Under the pieces are notes generated by a model, which saw only the letters and a list, made by a program, of their open reading frames with translations, made no database searches and had not been told where the DNA came from. The position numbers were made by a program, and so were the translations under genes. From positions 930,001 to 994,000 of the forward strand of contig NZ_CP049786.1 in the NCBI RefSeq assembly GCF_011290365.1: 64,000 bases of DNA. Reading direction: 5' to 3'. Positions 25,300-35,573 of this stretch are shown one piece after another (positions within the stretch are counted from its first letter, which is position 1; each line of letters begins with the position of its first letter). The DNA is from Leclercia sp. 29361. GTDB lineage: Bacteria > Pseudomonadota > Gammaproteobacteria > Enterobacterales > Enterobacteriaceae.

Positions 25300-26667
25300 T
25301 CAGGAATCCGGTGTCGCGTTGTTTTTCACAAACAACGTTATCCGATCGCCAGGCTGCAGATTGTCAGTATCGCTGTTCCAGCGCATCACATCTTTGATGT
25401 TCACGCCGTGACGCTTCGCAATACTGGAGAGCGAATCGCCTTTTTGCACGCGATAGGTAATGCTATCGCTGTTATTGGCGAGACGCTGCGCGCTGGTACC
25501 CGCGCCAATCGTCAGGTTCTGACCCACTTTCAGGCTGGAGCCGCGCAGCTTGTTCCACTGCTGCAGATCGTTGGTGCTCACGCCAAGACGTGATGCAATA
25601 CCTGAAAGCGTATCGCCTGTACGTACCTGATAGCTACGGCTGTTAACCGGTGAATTATCCGCGATCAGCGTAGACTGAACCGCAGCAATTTCACCCGCCG
25701 CCAGCGATACCCGTAACTGTTCAGCGTGTTTCTGCGGCACCAGAACGTACTTCGGCCCGCTGTTACCCAACGTAGAGCCCTTTACACCTGCGTTAAAGGC
25801 TTTCAGTTTGGTGACCGAGATACCTGCCATATCCGCAACCTGTCTCAGTTCAACAGGATTGTTGATACGCACTCTCGCCAGCGCGCGACTCTCGTCCGAG
25901 GTCGGCAGCTTCACGCCGTACTGTTGGCTGTTTTTGAAAATTTCACTCAAAGCCAGCATTTTTGGTACGTATAATTTGGTTTCCCGTGGCAGTGGAAGCG
26001 ACCAAAAGTCGGTAGGTTTACCCCGTGCTTTATTCGCTTTCATTGCCTTCAGTACACGACCCTCACCGCTGTTATACGCAGCGACAGTCAGCAGCCAGTC
26101 ACCGTCGAACATCTTGTTCAGACGTTGCATCATGTCGAGTGCTGCAGTCGTCGAAGCGACCACATCACGACGCGCATCGTAGTTGCGGGTCTGTTTTAAA
26201 CCATAATTTCGCCCTGTGCTCGGAATGATCTGCCAAAGACCTGCGGCCTTGGCGCCAGACGTTGCATGTGGGTCAAAAGCGCTCTCCACTATGGGTAGTA
26301 GTACCAGTTCCATAGGCATGTTACGTTTCTTAACTTGCCCTGCTATCCAGTACATATACGGCTCTGCCCGTAAAGTTACATCGTGGAGATAGCTCTTATT
26401 GCTTAAATACTTCTGTTTCTGTTCGCGAATCCGGCTGTTTTCCGGAATTCCCATCTTTAGCTCGTCGCCAATAGAGACCCACAAGTCTTGATCCTGTGCG
26501 AAAGACGTCCCATCGTCTGCCCATCGCGATTGACTTGTAAACTTCCCTGCTTCCCCTTGACCAGCTGCAGAAAGGCTCTGTGCGTGCTGTTGTACGTTGC
26601 CAGTGTTCTGAGACGCCTGGCAACCCACAAGCAGGACAGAGGCGAGTAATATCGCTTTTGCCTTCAT
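25300..26667 (-). CDS. mltD: Membrane-bound lytic murein transglycosylase D
   Basis: MltD cleaves peptidoglycan glycan strands, releasing 1,6-anhydro muropeptides at the outer membrane. The 455 residues begin with a lipoprotein signal (lipobox LVGC, Cys16). An SLT domain follows with the catalytic Glu in LPIVESAFDP and the AAYNSGEGRV motif. Two LysM repeats lie at about residues 343-387 and 402-447. Length is close to E. coli (452). No strong ribosome site is visible before the ATG, but the signal peptide fixes the start. Confidence 0.96.
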   Translation of the reverse strand: MKAKAILLASVLLVGCQASQNTGNVQQHAQSLSAAGQGEAGKFTSQSRWADDGTSFAQDQDLWVSIGDELKMGIPENSRIREQKQKYLSNKSYLHDVTLRAEPYMYWIAGQVKKRNMPMELVLLPIVESAFDPHATSGAKAAGLWQIIPSTGRNYGLKQTRNYDARRDVVASTTAALDMMQRLNKMFDGDWLLTVAAYNSGEGRVLKAMKANKARGKPTDFWSLPLPRETKLYVPKMLALSEIFKNSQQYGVKLPTSDESRALARVRINNPVELRQVADMAGISVTKLKAFNAGVKGSTLGNSGPKYVLVPQKHAEQLRVSLAAGEIAAVQSTLIADNSPVNSRSYQVRTGDTLSGIASRLGVSTNDLQQWNKLRGSSLKVGQNLTIGAGTSAQRLANNSDSITYRVQKGDSLSSIAKRHGVNIKDVMRWNSDTDNLQPGDRITLFVKNNATPDS

Positions 26668-26735
26668 GTGTGTGTCAATAGTTGCTTAAAAGACGAGCGA
26701 TGATAACGACGAATATTTGAAAAGGCAACACACAA

Positions 26736-27494
26736 TTATGAGAAGTTATCTTTCTTAGCCCTTAACCATGCGAAAATCTCTTCAGGTTGTTGCATATTTG
26801 TTTCTTCATTAATTTTATTAATTAAATCAACGTCATCAGTTCTGAGAAATAAATTAATTTTACGTTCATTTTTCAGAATTCCGGGGAGTGTTTTTTGTTT
26901 TTTTGCACGTAACTCATTAACTTTGCGGTAATAATCCTGAATCGCCGTATCCTCGGGCAAAACGTGCATTGCAAACTTCATATTCGCTAAAGTGTATTCA
27001 TGCGCGCAACAAATGAGAGTGTCGGCGGGAAGGACGTTAATTTTCTGGAAGGACTGGTACATCTGGGCTGGCGTGCCTTCAAACAGTCTTCCGCAGCCGC
27101 CGGAAAACATGGTATCGCCACAAAAAAGATAAGGAAAACTGAAGTACGAGATATGTCCTAAAGTGTGACCCGGTGTGGCAATTACGGAAAACTCCGACGC
27201 AAGAATGAGGATCTTTTCTCCATCTTCGACTACGCGGGTAGCGCCTTTATCTTGTGTCTCAGCGGGGCCATAGACCACAAGATGCGGAAATTTTGCACAG
27301 ATTGCTGCCACGCCGCCCACGTGGTCATGGTGATGATGGGTCAGAAGAATCGCTTCCGGCTGCCACTGGTTTTGCTCAATGGCCTTCAGCACCGGCTCTG
27401 CTTCGCCAGGATCGACGATGATGCAGCGACCTTCATCATTGGTTAAAACCCAGATGTAATTGTCCTGAAAAGCAGGAATACTGATAAGATTCAT
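26736..27494 (-). CDS. gloB: Hydroxyacylglutathione hydrolase (glyoxalase II)
   Basis: GloB hydrolyses S-lactoylglutathione to lactate and glutathione, the second step of methylglyoxal removal. The 252-residue protein has the binuclear metal motif [10 protein letters not shown] near residues 52-61, further metal-binding His and Asp residues ([16 protein letters not shown]) and the C-terminal helical glutathione-binding domain. It is divergent from yafS with 32 bp between starts, and has AGAGGTA upstream. The 3' half of the gene is noticeably AT-rich (residues 195-235 use many AAA/AAT codons). Confidence 0.96.
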   Translation of the reverse strand: MNLISIPAFQDNYIWVLTNDEGRCIIVDPGEAEPVLKAIEQNQWQPEAILLTHHHHDHVGGVAAICAKFPHLVVYGPAETQDKGATRVVEDGEKILILASEFSVIATPGHTLGHISYFSFPYLFCGDTMFSGGCGRLFEGTPAQMYQSFQKINVLPADTLICCAHEYTLANMKFAMHVLPEDTAIQDYYRKVNELRAKKQKTLPGILKNERKINLFLRTDDVDLINKINEETNMQQPEEIFAWLRAKKDNFS

Positions 27495-27526
27495 ACATTA
27501 CCTCTCATAGCGTGGCGGGTGTTTTG

Positions 27527-28243
27527 ATGAAACCGGCAAGGATACCTCAGATTGTCTCAGCACCAGCACATTGGGCGGAATTGCCCTGGGGCGAATATTA
27601 TCGCGAAGCGCTTGAGCAGCAGCTTAAGCCCTGGTTTGCGAAAATGTATGGTTTTCACCTGCTTAAGATTGGCAATCTGAGCGCGGAAATCAACACCGAA
27701 AGTTGCGGGATCTCACATCAGGTTAATGTTTCGCTGGGGGGCGAGCCCGTTCAGGTGAAGGCGGACCCGTTACATTTGCCGTTTGCTGAAAAATCTGTGG
27801 ATGCCTGCCTGCTGGCGCATTCGTTGCCTTGGTGCGAGGATCCACACCGTTTGCTGCGGGAAGCTGATCGGGTGCTGATTGATGATGGCTGGCTGGTGAT
27901 CAGCGGGTTTAACCCGATGAGTCTGATGGGACTGCGTAAGCTGGTGCCGGTTCTGCGCCACACCCCGCCGTACAACAGCCGGATGTTCACCCTGATGCGT
28001 CAGCTCGACTGGCTGTCGCTGCTCAACTTTGAGGTGATGCACCATAGCGGTTTTCAGGTTTTACCCTGGACGCGGCAGGGCGGGAAGATGCTCAGCACCC
28101 ATTTCCCGGCACTGGGCTGTATGCAGCTGATTGTGGCGCGCAAGCGCACCATCCCTCTGACGCTTAACCCCATGAAACAGAGCAAAGCGAAAACGCCGCT
28201 GCGTGCCGCCGTGGGTGCGACACGACAATACCGTAAGCCCTGA
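27527..28243 (+). CDS. yafS: SAM-dependent methyltransferase-like protein YafS
   Basis: A protein of about 238 residues, close to E. coli YafS (240). I prefer ATG 27527 (MKPARIPQ), which matches the E. coli start; GTG 27512 would add five residues. The Methyltransf_11-type region is visible from VQVKADPLHLPFAEKSVDACLLAH to VLIDDGWLVISGFNP. The canonical glycine-rich SAM loop is weak, so activity is uncertain. The stop lies directly against the convergent rnhA stop with no gap. Confidence 0.88.
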   Translation: MKPARIPQIVSAPAHWAELPWGEYYREALEQQLKPWFAKMYGFHLLKIGNLSAEINTESCGISHQVNVSLGGEPVQVKADPLHLPFAEKSVDACLLAHSLPWCEDPHRLLREADRVLIDDGWLVISGFNPMSLMGLRKLVPVLRHTPPYNSRMFTLMRQLDWLSLLNFEVMHHSGFQVLPWTRQGGKMLSTHFPALGCMQLIVARKRTIPLTLNPMKQSKAKTPLRAAVGATRQYRKP

Positions 28244-28711
28244 TCAGGCTTCCGGTTTATACCCTACATCGTCATGCTGCGGATTCATCGCCGCTGCGCG
28301 GGCCAGTTCGTCACAGCGTTCGTTTTCAGGATGCCCGGCGTGGCCTTTCACCCACTCCCACTGGATTTTATGCTGGCTGAGTGCCGCATCCAGACGCTGC
28401 CAGAGATCAACATTCTTCACCGGTTTTTTGTCGGCCGTTTTCCAGCCCCGTTTTTTCCAGTTATGGATCCACTGCGTGATCCCCTGGCGCACATACTGGC
28501 TGTCGGTGCTCAGCACGATATCGCAGTGCTCTTTTAGCGCCTCGAGGGCCACAATCGCCGCCATCAACTCCATACGGTTGTTGGTGGTCAGGCGATAGCC
28601 TTCATTAAAGGTTTTTTCGTGTTCGCGATAACGCAAAATTGCACCGTAGCCCCCCGGTCCCGGGTTGCCGAGGCACGATCCGTCGGTGTAAATCTCTACC
28701 TGTTTACGCAT
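28244..28711 (-). CDS. rnhA: Ribonuclease HI
   Basis: RNase HI degrades the RNA strand of RNA-DNA hybrids. The catalytic acidic residues are visible as in E. coli: Asp in [14 protein letters not shown], Glu in RMELMAA, Asp in LSTDSQYV and Asp in RCDELARAA. The ATG at 28711 gives the standard 155 residues ([11 protein letters not shown]); an ATG at 28723 would add four. The gene is divergent from dnaQ, as in E. coli, where their promoters overlap. Confidence 0.97.
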   Translation of the reverse strand: MRKQVEIYTDGSCLGNPGPGGYGAILRYREHEKTFNEGYRLTTNNRMELMAAIVALEALKEHCDIVLSTDSQYVRQGITQWIHNWKKRGWKTADKKPVKNVDLWQRLDAALSQHKIQWEWVKGHAGHPENERCDELARAAAMNPQHDDVGYKPEA

Positions 28712-28856
28712 CCTGGCAGACATCCTGTAATCAAAACGGTAAGTCTGACATAAATGGTCGCCATCAGCACTGCAAAATAGAGTCGATGCGAATTAGCCTT
28801 TGAAGGCCTTGCCAGGTTGTTTACAATGTCGCCGTTGAACAGAGCAGGTTTTCAGA

Positions 28857-29600
28857 ATGAGTATTGCAGACACACATAATGCCGACAGGATCATCGTCCT
28901 CGATACCGAAACCACCGGTATGAACCAGATCGGTGCTCACTATGAAGGGCACAAGATTATCGAGATCGGTGCGGTAGAGGTGATCAACCGCCGTCTTACC
29001 GGCAATAACTTTCACGTTTACCTGAAGCCAGACCGGCTGGTGGACCCGGAAGCCTTTGGCGTTCACGGTATTGCAGATGAATTCTTGCTGGATAAACCCA
29101 CCTTTGCCGACGTCGCCGATGAGTTCATCGACTACATCAAAGGCGGCGAGTTGGTCATTCATAACGCCTCGTTTGATATCGGCTTTATGGACTATGAATT
29201 CAGCAAGCTCAACCGCGGCCTGCCGAAGACCGATACCTTCTGTAAAGTCACCGACAGTCTGGCGATGGCGAGGAGGATGTTCCCCGGCAAGCGTAATAGC
29301 CTCGATGCGTTGTGCTCGCGCTATGAAATAGATAACAGCAAACGAACGCTGCATGGGGCATTACTCGATGCCCAAATCCTGGCCGATGTCTATCTGATCA
29401 TGACGGGGGGCCAGACAGCGCTGGCCTTCAACGCCGAAAATGATTCCCAGCAGCAGTCCGGAGAGAACGAAATTCAGCGCATTGTTCGTCAGGCCAGCGC
29501 ATTGCGCGTCATTCTTGCCAGCGATCAAGAGTTACTGGAACATGAATCACGCCTGGATCTGGTGCAGAAGAAGGGCGGTAGCTGCCTCTGGCGCGGTTAA
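28857..29600 (+). CDS. dnaQ: DNA polymerase III epsilon subunit (3'-5' proofreading exonuclease)
   Basis: DnaQ proofreads for the replicative polymerase. The DEDDh exonuclease motifs are visible: Exo I VLDTETTGM (Asp, Glu), Exo II HNASFDIGF (Asp), and Exo III HGALLDAQ (His, Asp). The C terminus carries the clamp- and alpha-binding tail (RLDLVQKKGGSCLWRG). It has 247 residues against 243 in E. coli; the extra residues lie at the N terminus. It is divergent from rnhA. Confidence 0.98.
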   Translation: MSIADTHNADRIIVLDTETTGMNQIGAHYEGHKIIEIGAVEVINRRLTGNNFHVYLKPDRLVDPEAFGVHGIADEFLLDKPTFADVADEFIDYIKGGELVIHNASFDIGFMDYEFSKLNRGLPKTDTFCKVTDSLAMARRMFPGKRNSLDALCSRYEIDNSKRTLHGALLDAQILADVYLIMTGGQTALAFNAENDSQQQSGENEIQRIVRQASALRVILASDQELLEHESRLDLVQKKGGSCLWRG

Positions 29601-29675
29601 TTGCGACAGAAATGCTGGTAAAATAACCGTTTGGATCGTTTTTGCAGCAAACGATTCAAAAGCAGAGAAAAAGCA

Positions 29676-29704
29676 TTGACGGGATCGGAGGCAAACCGTA
29701 ATAT
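29676..29704 (+). promoter_or_regulatory. Promoter of the second tRNA-Asp
   Basis: TTGACG (29676-29681) and TAATAT (29699-29704) are spaced 17 bp and lie 26 bp upstream of the tRNA, with a GC-containing discriminator (CTGCCTCG) as in stable-RNA promoters. Confidence 0.72.
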
Positions 29705-29730
29705 CTGCCTCGTTCCCAAGGGAACACAGC

Positions 29731-29807
29731 GGAGCGGTAGTTCAGTCGGTTAGAATACCTGCCTGTCACGCAGGGGGTCGCGGGTTCGAGTCCCGTCCGT
29801 TCCGCCA
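29731..29807 (+). tRNA. aspV: tRNA-Asp (GTC), second copy
   Basis: A 77-nt gene identical to the tRNA-Asp at 20202, with anticodon GTC and encoded CCA. It stands alone after dnaQ with its own promoter and terminator, as aspV does in E. coli. Confidence 0.98.
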
Positions 29808-29815
29808 CTATTCAG

Positions 29816-29847
29816 AAGGCCTGAATCAGCAATGATTCAGGCCTTTC
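29816..29847 (+). terminator. Terminator after aspV
   Basis: Perfect 13-bp stem AAGGCCTGAATCA / TGATTCAGGCCTT with loop GCAA. Confidence 0.9.
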
Positions 29848-29871
29848 TCGTTTTATTGCGCTGCAGATTTG

Positions 29872-29901
29872 GCCGGGCAACACGCTTTGATGCTACCCGG
29901 C
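29872..29901. repeat. REP-like palindromic unit
   Basis: GCCGGGCAAC ... GCTACCCGGC forms an imperfect palindrome of the REP/PU kind common in enterobacterial intergenic regions. It lies between aspV and the 3' end of yafV, a typical location. Confidence 0.7.
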
Positions 29902-29907
29902 AGATGT

Positions 29908-30678
29908 TTAGTTAATGCTAAACGGATCCGCATCCTGCCATGCAGGAAACTTCTCCCGATAGTCTCTCAATGCCGTCAAGGACAGCTCGGCGTCAATGCG
30001 TGTGGCATGATGCGGCTCTGCGGTGGCGATTATCTCCCCCTGCGGGTTTATCACCCGGCTGTCGCCGCGATAGTGATGCCCATTGCCGTCAGTACCCACC
30101 CGGTTGCAGCCCGCGACATAGGCCTGGTTCTCGATTGCCCGTGCGGTCAGCAGCGCCTGCCAGTGCAGCGAGCGCGGGGCAGGCCAGTTAGCGACATACA
30201 ACGCCAGGTCATAATCGTTACGGTTACGCGACCATACCGGGAAGCGCAGGTCGTAACAGACTAACGGCAGAATGCGCCAGCCGCGCCACTCAAACACCAG
30301 CCGCTCATTACCCGCTTCATAATGCTGGTGCTCATCCGCCATGCGGAACAGGTGGCGCTTATCGTAGAAATGCACCTTGCCCTCGGGCTCAACCAGCAGA
30401 AAACGGTTAACCGGCCCACGTTCGGTCTGCAACGCGGCGCTCCCGGCGATTAATGCCTGAGTTTGCTGCGCCCTGGCCTGCATCCAGGCCACTACATCCT
30501 CTTGCGGCAGGGACTGTTTTGCCGCTTCCATGGCAAACCCGGTGGTGAACATTTCAGGCAGGATAATGATGTCGCGTCCGGCGATCCCCTCCAGCTGACG
30601 ATCAAAATGACGCAGGTTGGCGGGGCCATCCATCCACACCAGCGGTTGTTGCAAAAGCGTAATCTTCAAACCAGGCAC
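29908..30678 (-). CDS. yafV: Omega-amidase YafV, nitrilase superfamily
   Basis: A carbon-nitrogen hydrolase that by family hydrolyses 2-oxoglutaramate or 2-oxosuccinamate (metabolite repair). The catalytic triad is visible: Glu in LPEMFTTGFAMEAA, Lys in YDKRHLFRMADE and Cys in LPLVCYDLRFPVW. The GTG at 30678 gives 256 residues as in E. coli (VPGLKITLLQQPLVW) and follows GAGGAG; the ATG at 30711 adds 11 unsupported residues. In E. coli, ivy lies between yafV and fadE; here only 109 bp separate them and ivy is absent. Confidence 0.93.
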   Translation of the reverse strand: MPGLKITLLQQPLVWMDGPANLRHFDRQLEGIAGRDIIILPEMFTTGFAMEAAKQSLPQEDVVAWMQARAQQTQALIAGSAALQTERGPVNRFLLVEPEGKVHFYDKRHLFRMADEHQHYEAGNERLVFEWRGWRILPLVCYDLRFPVWSRNRNDYDLALYVANWPAPRSLHWQALLTARAIENQAYVAGCNRVGTDGNGHHYRGDSRVINPQGEIIATAEPHHATRIDAELSLTALRDYREKFPAWQDADPFSIN

Positions 30679-30743
30679 AGTAAGACTCCTCGAAGAACCA
30701 CATTTTGACACTGTAGCACGACAATCAGAGAAACGGGCGGCAA

Positions 30744-30768
30744 TAAAAAACCCCGCACCAGGCGGGGT
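30744..30768 (-). terminator. Terminator after fadE
   Basis: Stem ACCCCGC / GCGGGGT with a 5-nt loop. On the minus strand it is followed by a T run, placing it 20 bp after the fadE stop. Confidence 0.85.
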
Positions 30769-30787
30769 TGTTTAGCACTGCAATGGG

Positions 30788-33232
30788 TTATGCGGCTTCC
30801 GGTTTACGCACGATCTCTGTCAGCTTTACCGGCTGTGTTGCCAGCTCATCGGCGTCGAAATCATCGACGTTAATACTGCGCAGACGGCTCTCTTCCGCTT
30901 TGATCAGCAGGGCAGCGTCGTCCTGACTGATGATGCCCCCGGCGAGGGCCTGTTTCGCCAGCTCATCCAGGCGGGTGAATGGCAGGTTTTTACCGAGCTG
31001 TTTGCAGATCTTCTGATGAATCGGATCGGCAGCCATCACATCCAGCAGCGCCTCTTCCAGCAGACCCACCGGGTTATGCTCGCTCGGGGTCAGATACTGA
31101 CCGCGGCCGATACGGGAGCGGGTTGCGCTCGGCACCTGCAGGATCTTCGCCACTTTATGATCCAGCTTATCGGACGGCGCCAGATAGTGACGACCGGTCG
31201 GGAAGATGACCACGCGCAGGGCACCGGCGACAATGCGGTTCGGGAAGTTCACCAGCAGATCGTCAATAGCCTGTTCAGCCTGATACAGCGCATCCTGCAC
31301 GCCCCAGTGCACCAGCGGCAGATCCGCTTCATGACGGCCTTCATCGTCGTAGCGTTTCAGTACCGCAGAGGCGAGGAAGATCTGGCTCAGCACATCACCC
31401 AGACGGGCGGAGATACGTTCCCGGCGCTTCAGACTGCCGCCCAGCACCGCCATCGACACGTCGGAGAGCAGCGCAAGGTTGGCACTCAGACGGTTCAGAT
31501 GCTGGTAGTAACGACGGGTGGCATCGCCGGTTGGCGTGGCGCTGGTCAGGCCGCGGGTCAGACCCAGCCAGAAGCTGCGCATTTGGTTGCTGCCGACGTG
31601 GCCGATGTGTTTAAACAGCAGCTTGTCGAAAGCATCCACGTCATTGTTCTGTGCGGCCGCCATCTCTTCCAGTACGTATGGATGGCAGCGGATTGCGCCC
31701 TGACCGAAGATCATCATGCTGCGGGTCAGGATGTTGGCCCCTTCCACGGTAATAGCAATAGGTGCGCCCTGATAGCCGCGTGCCAGGAAGTTACCTTCGC
31801 CGAGCATAATGCCTTTCCCGCCAGCGATATCCATCGCGTCAATGATCGACTGCTGTGCACGGTGGGTACAGTGATACTTCACGATGGCGGACAGCACGGC
31901 CGGTTTTTCACCCAGCATAATGCCGTAGGTAATTAAGGAGGCGGCTGCATCCATTACGTAGGCGTTGCCTGCGATACGCGCCAGCGGCTCCTCAATCCCT
32001 TCCATTTTACCGATAGAGACTTTGAACTGACGGCGGATGTGAGCGTAAGCACCAATCCCCATCGCCACCGATTTCAGACCGCCGGTTGAGTTCGACGGCA
32101 GGGTAATGCCGCGGCCAACTGACAGACATTCCACCAGCATACGCCAGCCCTGACCGGCCATTTTCGGGCCGCCGATGATGTAATCAATTGGGACAAAGAT
32201 ATCCTGACCGCGGGTCGGACCGTTCTGGAACGGCACGTTCAGCGGGAAGTGACGACGACCAATTTCCACGCCTGGGGTAGAGGTAGGGATCAGCGCACAG
32301 GTAATGCCCAGATCCTCTTCACCGCCTAACAGCTTATTCGGGTCGGAGAGTTTAAAGGCCAGCCCCAGCACGGTGGCGATTGGCGCCAGCGTAATGTAGC
32401 GTTTGTTCCAGGTCAGGCGCATACCCAGCACCTGTTCACCCTGCCAGTCGCCCATGCAGACCACACCGGTATCCGGGATGGCACCGGCATCGGAACCCGC
32501 TTCCGGGCTGGTCAGTGCGAAGCATGGGATTTCCAGACCGCGTGCCAGACGCGGCAGGTAGTGATCTTTCTGCTCTTCAGTACCGTAATGTTGCAGCAGT
32601 TCTCCCGGGCCTAAGGAGTTAGGCACGCCGACGGTGATCGCCAGGATCCCGGAGACGCCGGACAGTTTTTGCAGCACGCGAGCCTGAGCGTAAGCAGAGA
32701 ACTCCAGCCCGCCGTACTCTTTCTTGATGATCATCGCGAAGAAGCGATGCTCTTTTAAAAATGCCCACAGTTCCGGTGGCAGATCGGCCATCTCATGGGT
32801 GATCTGGAAGTCGTTCGCCATCCGGCAGGCTTCTTCAACCGGACCATCAATGAACGCCTGCTCTTCCGCAGTAAGGCGCGGCTGCGGGTAGTTGTGCAGC
32901 TTTTTCCAGTCAGGATTGCCCTGGAACAGATCGCCTTCCCACCAGGTGGTGCCCGCATCGATAGCTTCTTTTTCGGTACGCGACATCGGCGGCATGACTT
33001 TGCGGAAGCCACGGAATACCGGAGCGGAAATCATCGACTTACGCATGGAAGGGATGTTGAACGGCACCAGCATGATCGCCACCGGCACCAGCACCCAGAT
33101 ATTCCAGATGCCAGCGACGCCGAGCGCAGCGGTCCAGGCCAGTAAGATGAGGCTGCTCAAAAGCAAGCTGACCCGGTGATAGAACAACACCCCGATCAGC
33201 ATAACGGATAAAAGAATACTTAAAATCATCAT
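30788..33232 (-). CDS. fadE: Acyl-CoA dehydrogenase FadE
   Basis: The FAD-dependent enzyme of the first beta-oxidation step, converting acyl-CoA to trans-2-enoyl-CoA. The 814-residue length equals E. coli FadE. Two or three N-terminal hydrophobic segments (residues about 1-60) suggest membrane association. The acyl-CoA dehydrogenase domain follows, with [14 protein letters not shown] (FAD and substrate contacts) and [12 protein letters not shown], and a long C-terminal extension (DUF1974) lies after about residue 520. A FadR-like palindrome is found 22 bp upstream of the start codon. Confidence 0.97.
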   Translation of the reverse strand: MMILSILLSVMLIGVLFYHRVSLLLSSLILLAWTAALGVAGIWNIWVLVPVAIMLVPFNIPSMRKSMISAPVFRGFRKVMPPMSRTEKEAIDAGTTWWEGDLFQGNPDWKKLHNYPQPRLTAEEQAFIDGPVEEACRMANDFQITHEMADLPPELWAFLKEHRFFAMIIKKEYGGLEFSAYAQARVLQKLSGVSGILAITVGVPNSLGPGELLQHYGTEEQKDHYLPRLARGLEIPCFALTSPEAGSDAGAIPDTGVVCMGDWQGEQVLGMRLTWNKRYITLAPIATVLGLAFKLSDPNKLLGGEEDLGITCALIPTSTPGVEIGRRHFPLNVPFQNGPTRGQDIFVPIDYIIGGPKMAGQGWRMLVECLSVGRGITLPSNSTGGLKSVAMGIGAYAHIRRQFKVSIGKMEGIEEPLARIAGNAYVMDAAASLITYGIMLGEKPAVLSAIVKYHCTHRAQQSIIDAMDIAGGKGIMLGEGNFLARGYQGAPIAITVEGANILTRSMMIFGQGAIRCHPYVLEEMAAAQNNDVDAFDKLLFKHIGHVGSNQMRSFWLGLTRGLTSATPTGDATRRYYQHLNRLSANLALLSDVSMAVLGGSLKRRERISARLGDVLSQIFLASAVLKRYDDEGRHEADLPLVHWGVQDALYQAEQAIDDLLVNFPNRIVAGALRVVIFPTGRHYLAPSDKLDHKVAKILQVPSATRSRIGRGQYLTPSEHNPVGLLEEALLDVMAADPIHQKICKQLGKNLPFTRLDELAKQALAGGIISQDDAALLIKAEESRLRSINVDDFDADELATQPVKLTEIVRKPEAA

Positions 33233-33254
33233 AAAGAAATGCTCCCTGTCTTGT

Positions 33255-33271
33255 AGGAGGTCTGACCACTT
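33255..33271 (-). promoter_or_regulatory. FadR-like operator upstream of fadE
   Basis: The minus strand reads AAGTGGTCAGACCTCCT, a strong match to the FadR half-site core TGGTCNGACCA. FadR represses fad genes until long-chain acyl-CoA releases it. The match is seen; binding is inferred. Confidence 0.75.
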
Positions 33272-33470
33272 GTGATGATATGGTTGTAGTGGATGTTATT
33301 TCTTTTAGCAATGCATTCACAAAATAATTACAACCTGGTTCACATTGTTCATGTTTTACGCGGCACAAATAAGCAAAACGCCCGCCGATTCATGCGGCTT
33401 TAGCTTCTCGCTTTTACCGCTATCCGGTAAACTTGCTCTGTTATTTCATCAATACTGAAGGATTATCCTC

Positions 33471-34049
33471 ATGTACCAGGATCTTATTCGTAACGAACTG
33501 AACGAAGCGGCGGAAACGCTGGCTAACTTTCTGAAAGATGAAGCCAATATTCACGCTATTCAGCGCGCGGCGGTCCTGCTGGCCGACAGCTTCAAAGAGG
33601 GCGGTAAAGTGCTCTCCTGCGGCAATGGCGGTTCACATTGTGATGCCATGCACTTTGCCGAGGAGCTGACCGGTCGTTATCGTGAAAACCGTCCGGGCTA
33701 TCCGGCGATCGCCATCTCTGACGTCAGCCATATCTCCTGCGTGGGCAACGACTTCGGTTACGATCACATCTTCTCCCGCTATGTTGAAGCGGTGGGTCGT
33801 GAAGGAGATGTCCTGCTGGGGATTTCCACCTCCGGCAACTCCGGTAATGTGATCAAAGCGATTGAAGCGGCACGCGAGAAGGGGATGAAAGTCATTACCC
33901 TGACCGGTAAAGACGGCGGAAAAATGGCGGGTACGGCGGATATCGAAATTCGCGTGCCTCACTTCGGTTACGCTGACCGTATTCAGGAAATTCACATCAA
34001 AGTGATCCATATCCTGATTCAGTTAATCGAAAAAGAGATGGTTAAGTAA
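33471..34049 (+). CDS. lpcA: Sedoheptulose-7-phosphate isomerase
   Basis: LpcA/GmhA converts sedoheptulose 7-phosphate to D-glycero-D-manno-heptose 7-phosphate, the first step of ADP-heptose synthesis for LPS; gmhB at 14085 acts later in the same pathway. The 192-residue SIS-domain protein contains the phosphate-binding [18 protein letters not shown] and [16 protein letters not shown] segments. It is divergent from fadE and upstream of yafJ on the same strand. Confidence 0.97.
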   Translation: MYQDLIRNELNEAAETLANFLKDEANIHAIQRAAVLLADSFKEGGKVLSCGNGGSHCDAMHFAEELTGRYRENRPGYPAIAISDVSHISCVGNDFGYDHIFSRYVEAVGREGDVLLGISTSGNSGNVIKAIEAAREKGMKVITLTGKDGGKMAGTADIEIRVPHFGYADRIQEIHIKVIHILIQLIEKEMVK

Positions 34050-34094
34050 GACTTCGCTGGGGGCATATCGCCCCCGCAGTTGTGGAGGTGATGT

Positions 34095-34862
34095 ATGTGC
34101 GAACTGCTCGGGATGAGCGCCAATGTGCCGACCGATATCTGCTTCAGTTTTACCGGGCTGGTGCAGCGCGGTGGAGGAACCGGGCCGCATAAAGACGGCT
34201 GGGGTATCACCTTCTACGAAGGGAAAGGCTGTCGCACGTTCAAGGATCCACAACCCAGCTTTAACTCCCCGATTGCCAGACTGGTGCAGGATTATCCGAT
34301 TAAATCCCGCTCGGTGGTGGCCCATATTCGCCAGGCCAACCGCGGCGAAGTCGCGCTGGAAAATACCCATCCGTTTACCCGCGAGCTGTGGGGTCGCAAC
34401 TGGACCTACGCCCATAACGGCCAGCTGAGCGGCTATAAGTCACTGGAGACCGGCAACTTCCGTCCGGTGGGGGAAACCGACAGTGAAAAAGCCTTCTGCT
34501 GGCTGCTGCATAAGCTGACCGAGCGCTATCCACGCACCCCGAGCAACATGACCGCAGTGTTTAAATACATTGCGTCGCTGGCGTCCGAGCTACGTGAGAA
34601 GGGCGTGTTTAACATGCTATTGTCTGACGGGCGCTACGTGATGGCGTTCTGCTCCACGAATCTGTTCTGGATCACCCGCCGGGCGCCGTTTGGCGTGGCA
34701 AAGCTGCTGGATCAGGATGTGGAAATTGACTTTCAGAAAGAGACCACACCGAACGATGTGGTCACTGTGATTGCAACGCAGCCGCTGACGGGCAACGAAG
34801 CCTGGCAAAAAATTATGCCAGGCGAGTGGATCTTATTTTGTCTCGGGGAGCGTGTAGTTTGA
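34095..34862 (+). CDS. yafJ: Class II glutamine amidotransferase-like protein YafJ
   Basis: A 255-residue protein beginning [10 protein letters not shown], so Cys2 can serve as the N-terminal nucleophile after Met removal. [17 protein letters not shown] and the GETDSEKAF segments match the Ntn-type glutaminase domain. No synthase domain is present, so the acceptor reaction is unknown. It follows lpcA by 45 bp. Its last 30 bp overlap the 3' end of the convergent dpaA, and no terminator is visible there. Confidence 0.92.
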   Translation: MCELLGMSANVPTDICFSFTGLVQRGGGTGPHKDGWGITFYEGKGCRTFKDPQPSFNSPIARLVQDYPIKSRSVVAHIRQANRGEVALENTHPFTRELWGRNWTYAHNGQLSGYKSLETGNFRPVGETDSEKAFCWLLHKLTERYPRTPSNMTAVFKYIASLASELREKGVFNMLLSDGRYVMAFCSTNLFWITRRAPFGVAKLLDQDVEIDFQKETTPNDVVTVIATQPLTGNEAWQKIMPGEWILFCLGERVV

Positions 34863-35573
34863 CGCCAGCTGTGGCTGGACGACTTCGTGGCTCAGCGGCT
34901 TGCTGACCACGTAACGTCCATCCACCACCGAAACTGTCGGCGGCTTACGGGTCTGCTGGAAGTAGTCATAACCCGGTTTCAGCTGTTTCCAGAACTCCGC
35001 GTAGTAGGACGTTTTGTGACGCGCCATATTGGCATCGGTCATCCGGAACGGATAGATGCTCACCTGCACGGCAGACTGGCCAAACACCAGCGCACCGGTC
35101 ACAAACTGGAAGATCTCATCAATCCCGCTGTCGGTCATGGCGTAGCAGCCAACGGAAACACATGCCCCGTGGATCATCAGGTATTTACCATCATAGCCAT
35201 GCGCACGGTCATAGGCATTCGGAAAGCCGATGTTGATGGCTTTATAGAAGCGGCTGTCGGGTTTTAGCTGGTTACGCTGAACGCTGTAGAACCCCTCCGG
35301 GCTTTTAAAATCGCCCTGACGCTGTTTCGGGCCAAGGCCGCCGGAGTAGTTACAGATTTTATAGCTGTCGAGCAGCTGATACGTCTCACCCATCTTCACA
35401 AACAGGTCTAACGTACGCTCTTCCTTGAAGATCTGGATATAGACCGGAGAGCCCATCAACTGCTGCTTGTATTCTTTGCTCACTGGCGTCGTGGAGCTGT
35501 TGCTGCTGAGCAGCCCGGCAAACGAAACGCACGGAATAAGAAGCATCGCAATGAACAATGCGATTTTACGCAT
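34833..35573 (-). CDS. dpaA: Peptidoglycan meso-DAP-protein amidase (YafK/LdtF), YkuD family
   Basis: A periplasmic YkuD-fold enzyme. Its E. coli homologue releases Braun lipoprotein from peptidoglycan instead of making cross-links. A signal peptide ([16 protein letters not shown]) starts the protein. The catalytic motif [14 protein letters not shown] contains the nucleophile Cys and its His. The ATG at 35573 (MRKIALF) gives 246 residues as in E. coli; the longer frame to 35603 lacks support. The gene is convergent with yafJ and overlaps it by 30 bp. Confidence 0.93.
   Translation of the reverse strand: MRKIALFIAMLLIPCVSFAGLLSSNSSTTPVSKEYKQQLMGSPVYIQIFKEERTLDLFVKMGETYQLLDSYKICNYSGGLGPKQRQGDFKSPEGFYSVQRNQLKPDSRFYKAINIGFPNAYDRAHGYDGKYLMIHGACVSVGCYAMTDSGIDEIFQFVTGALVFGQSAVQVSIYPFRMTDANMARHKTSYYAEFWKQLKPGYDYFQQTRKPPTVSVVDGRYVVSKPLSHEVVQPQLASNYTLPETK

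Noticed and set aside
30979..31936. Long frames antisense to fadE (up to 306 codons)
   Set aside because: They follow the codon periodicity of fadE on the other strand, have no ribosome site and no recognisable product.
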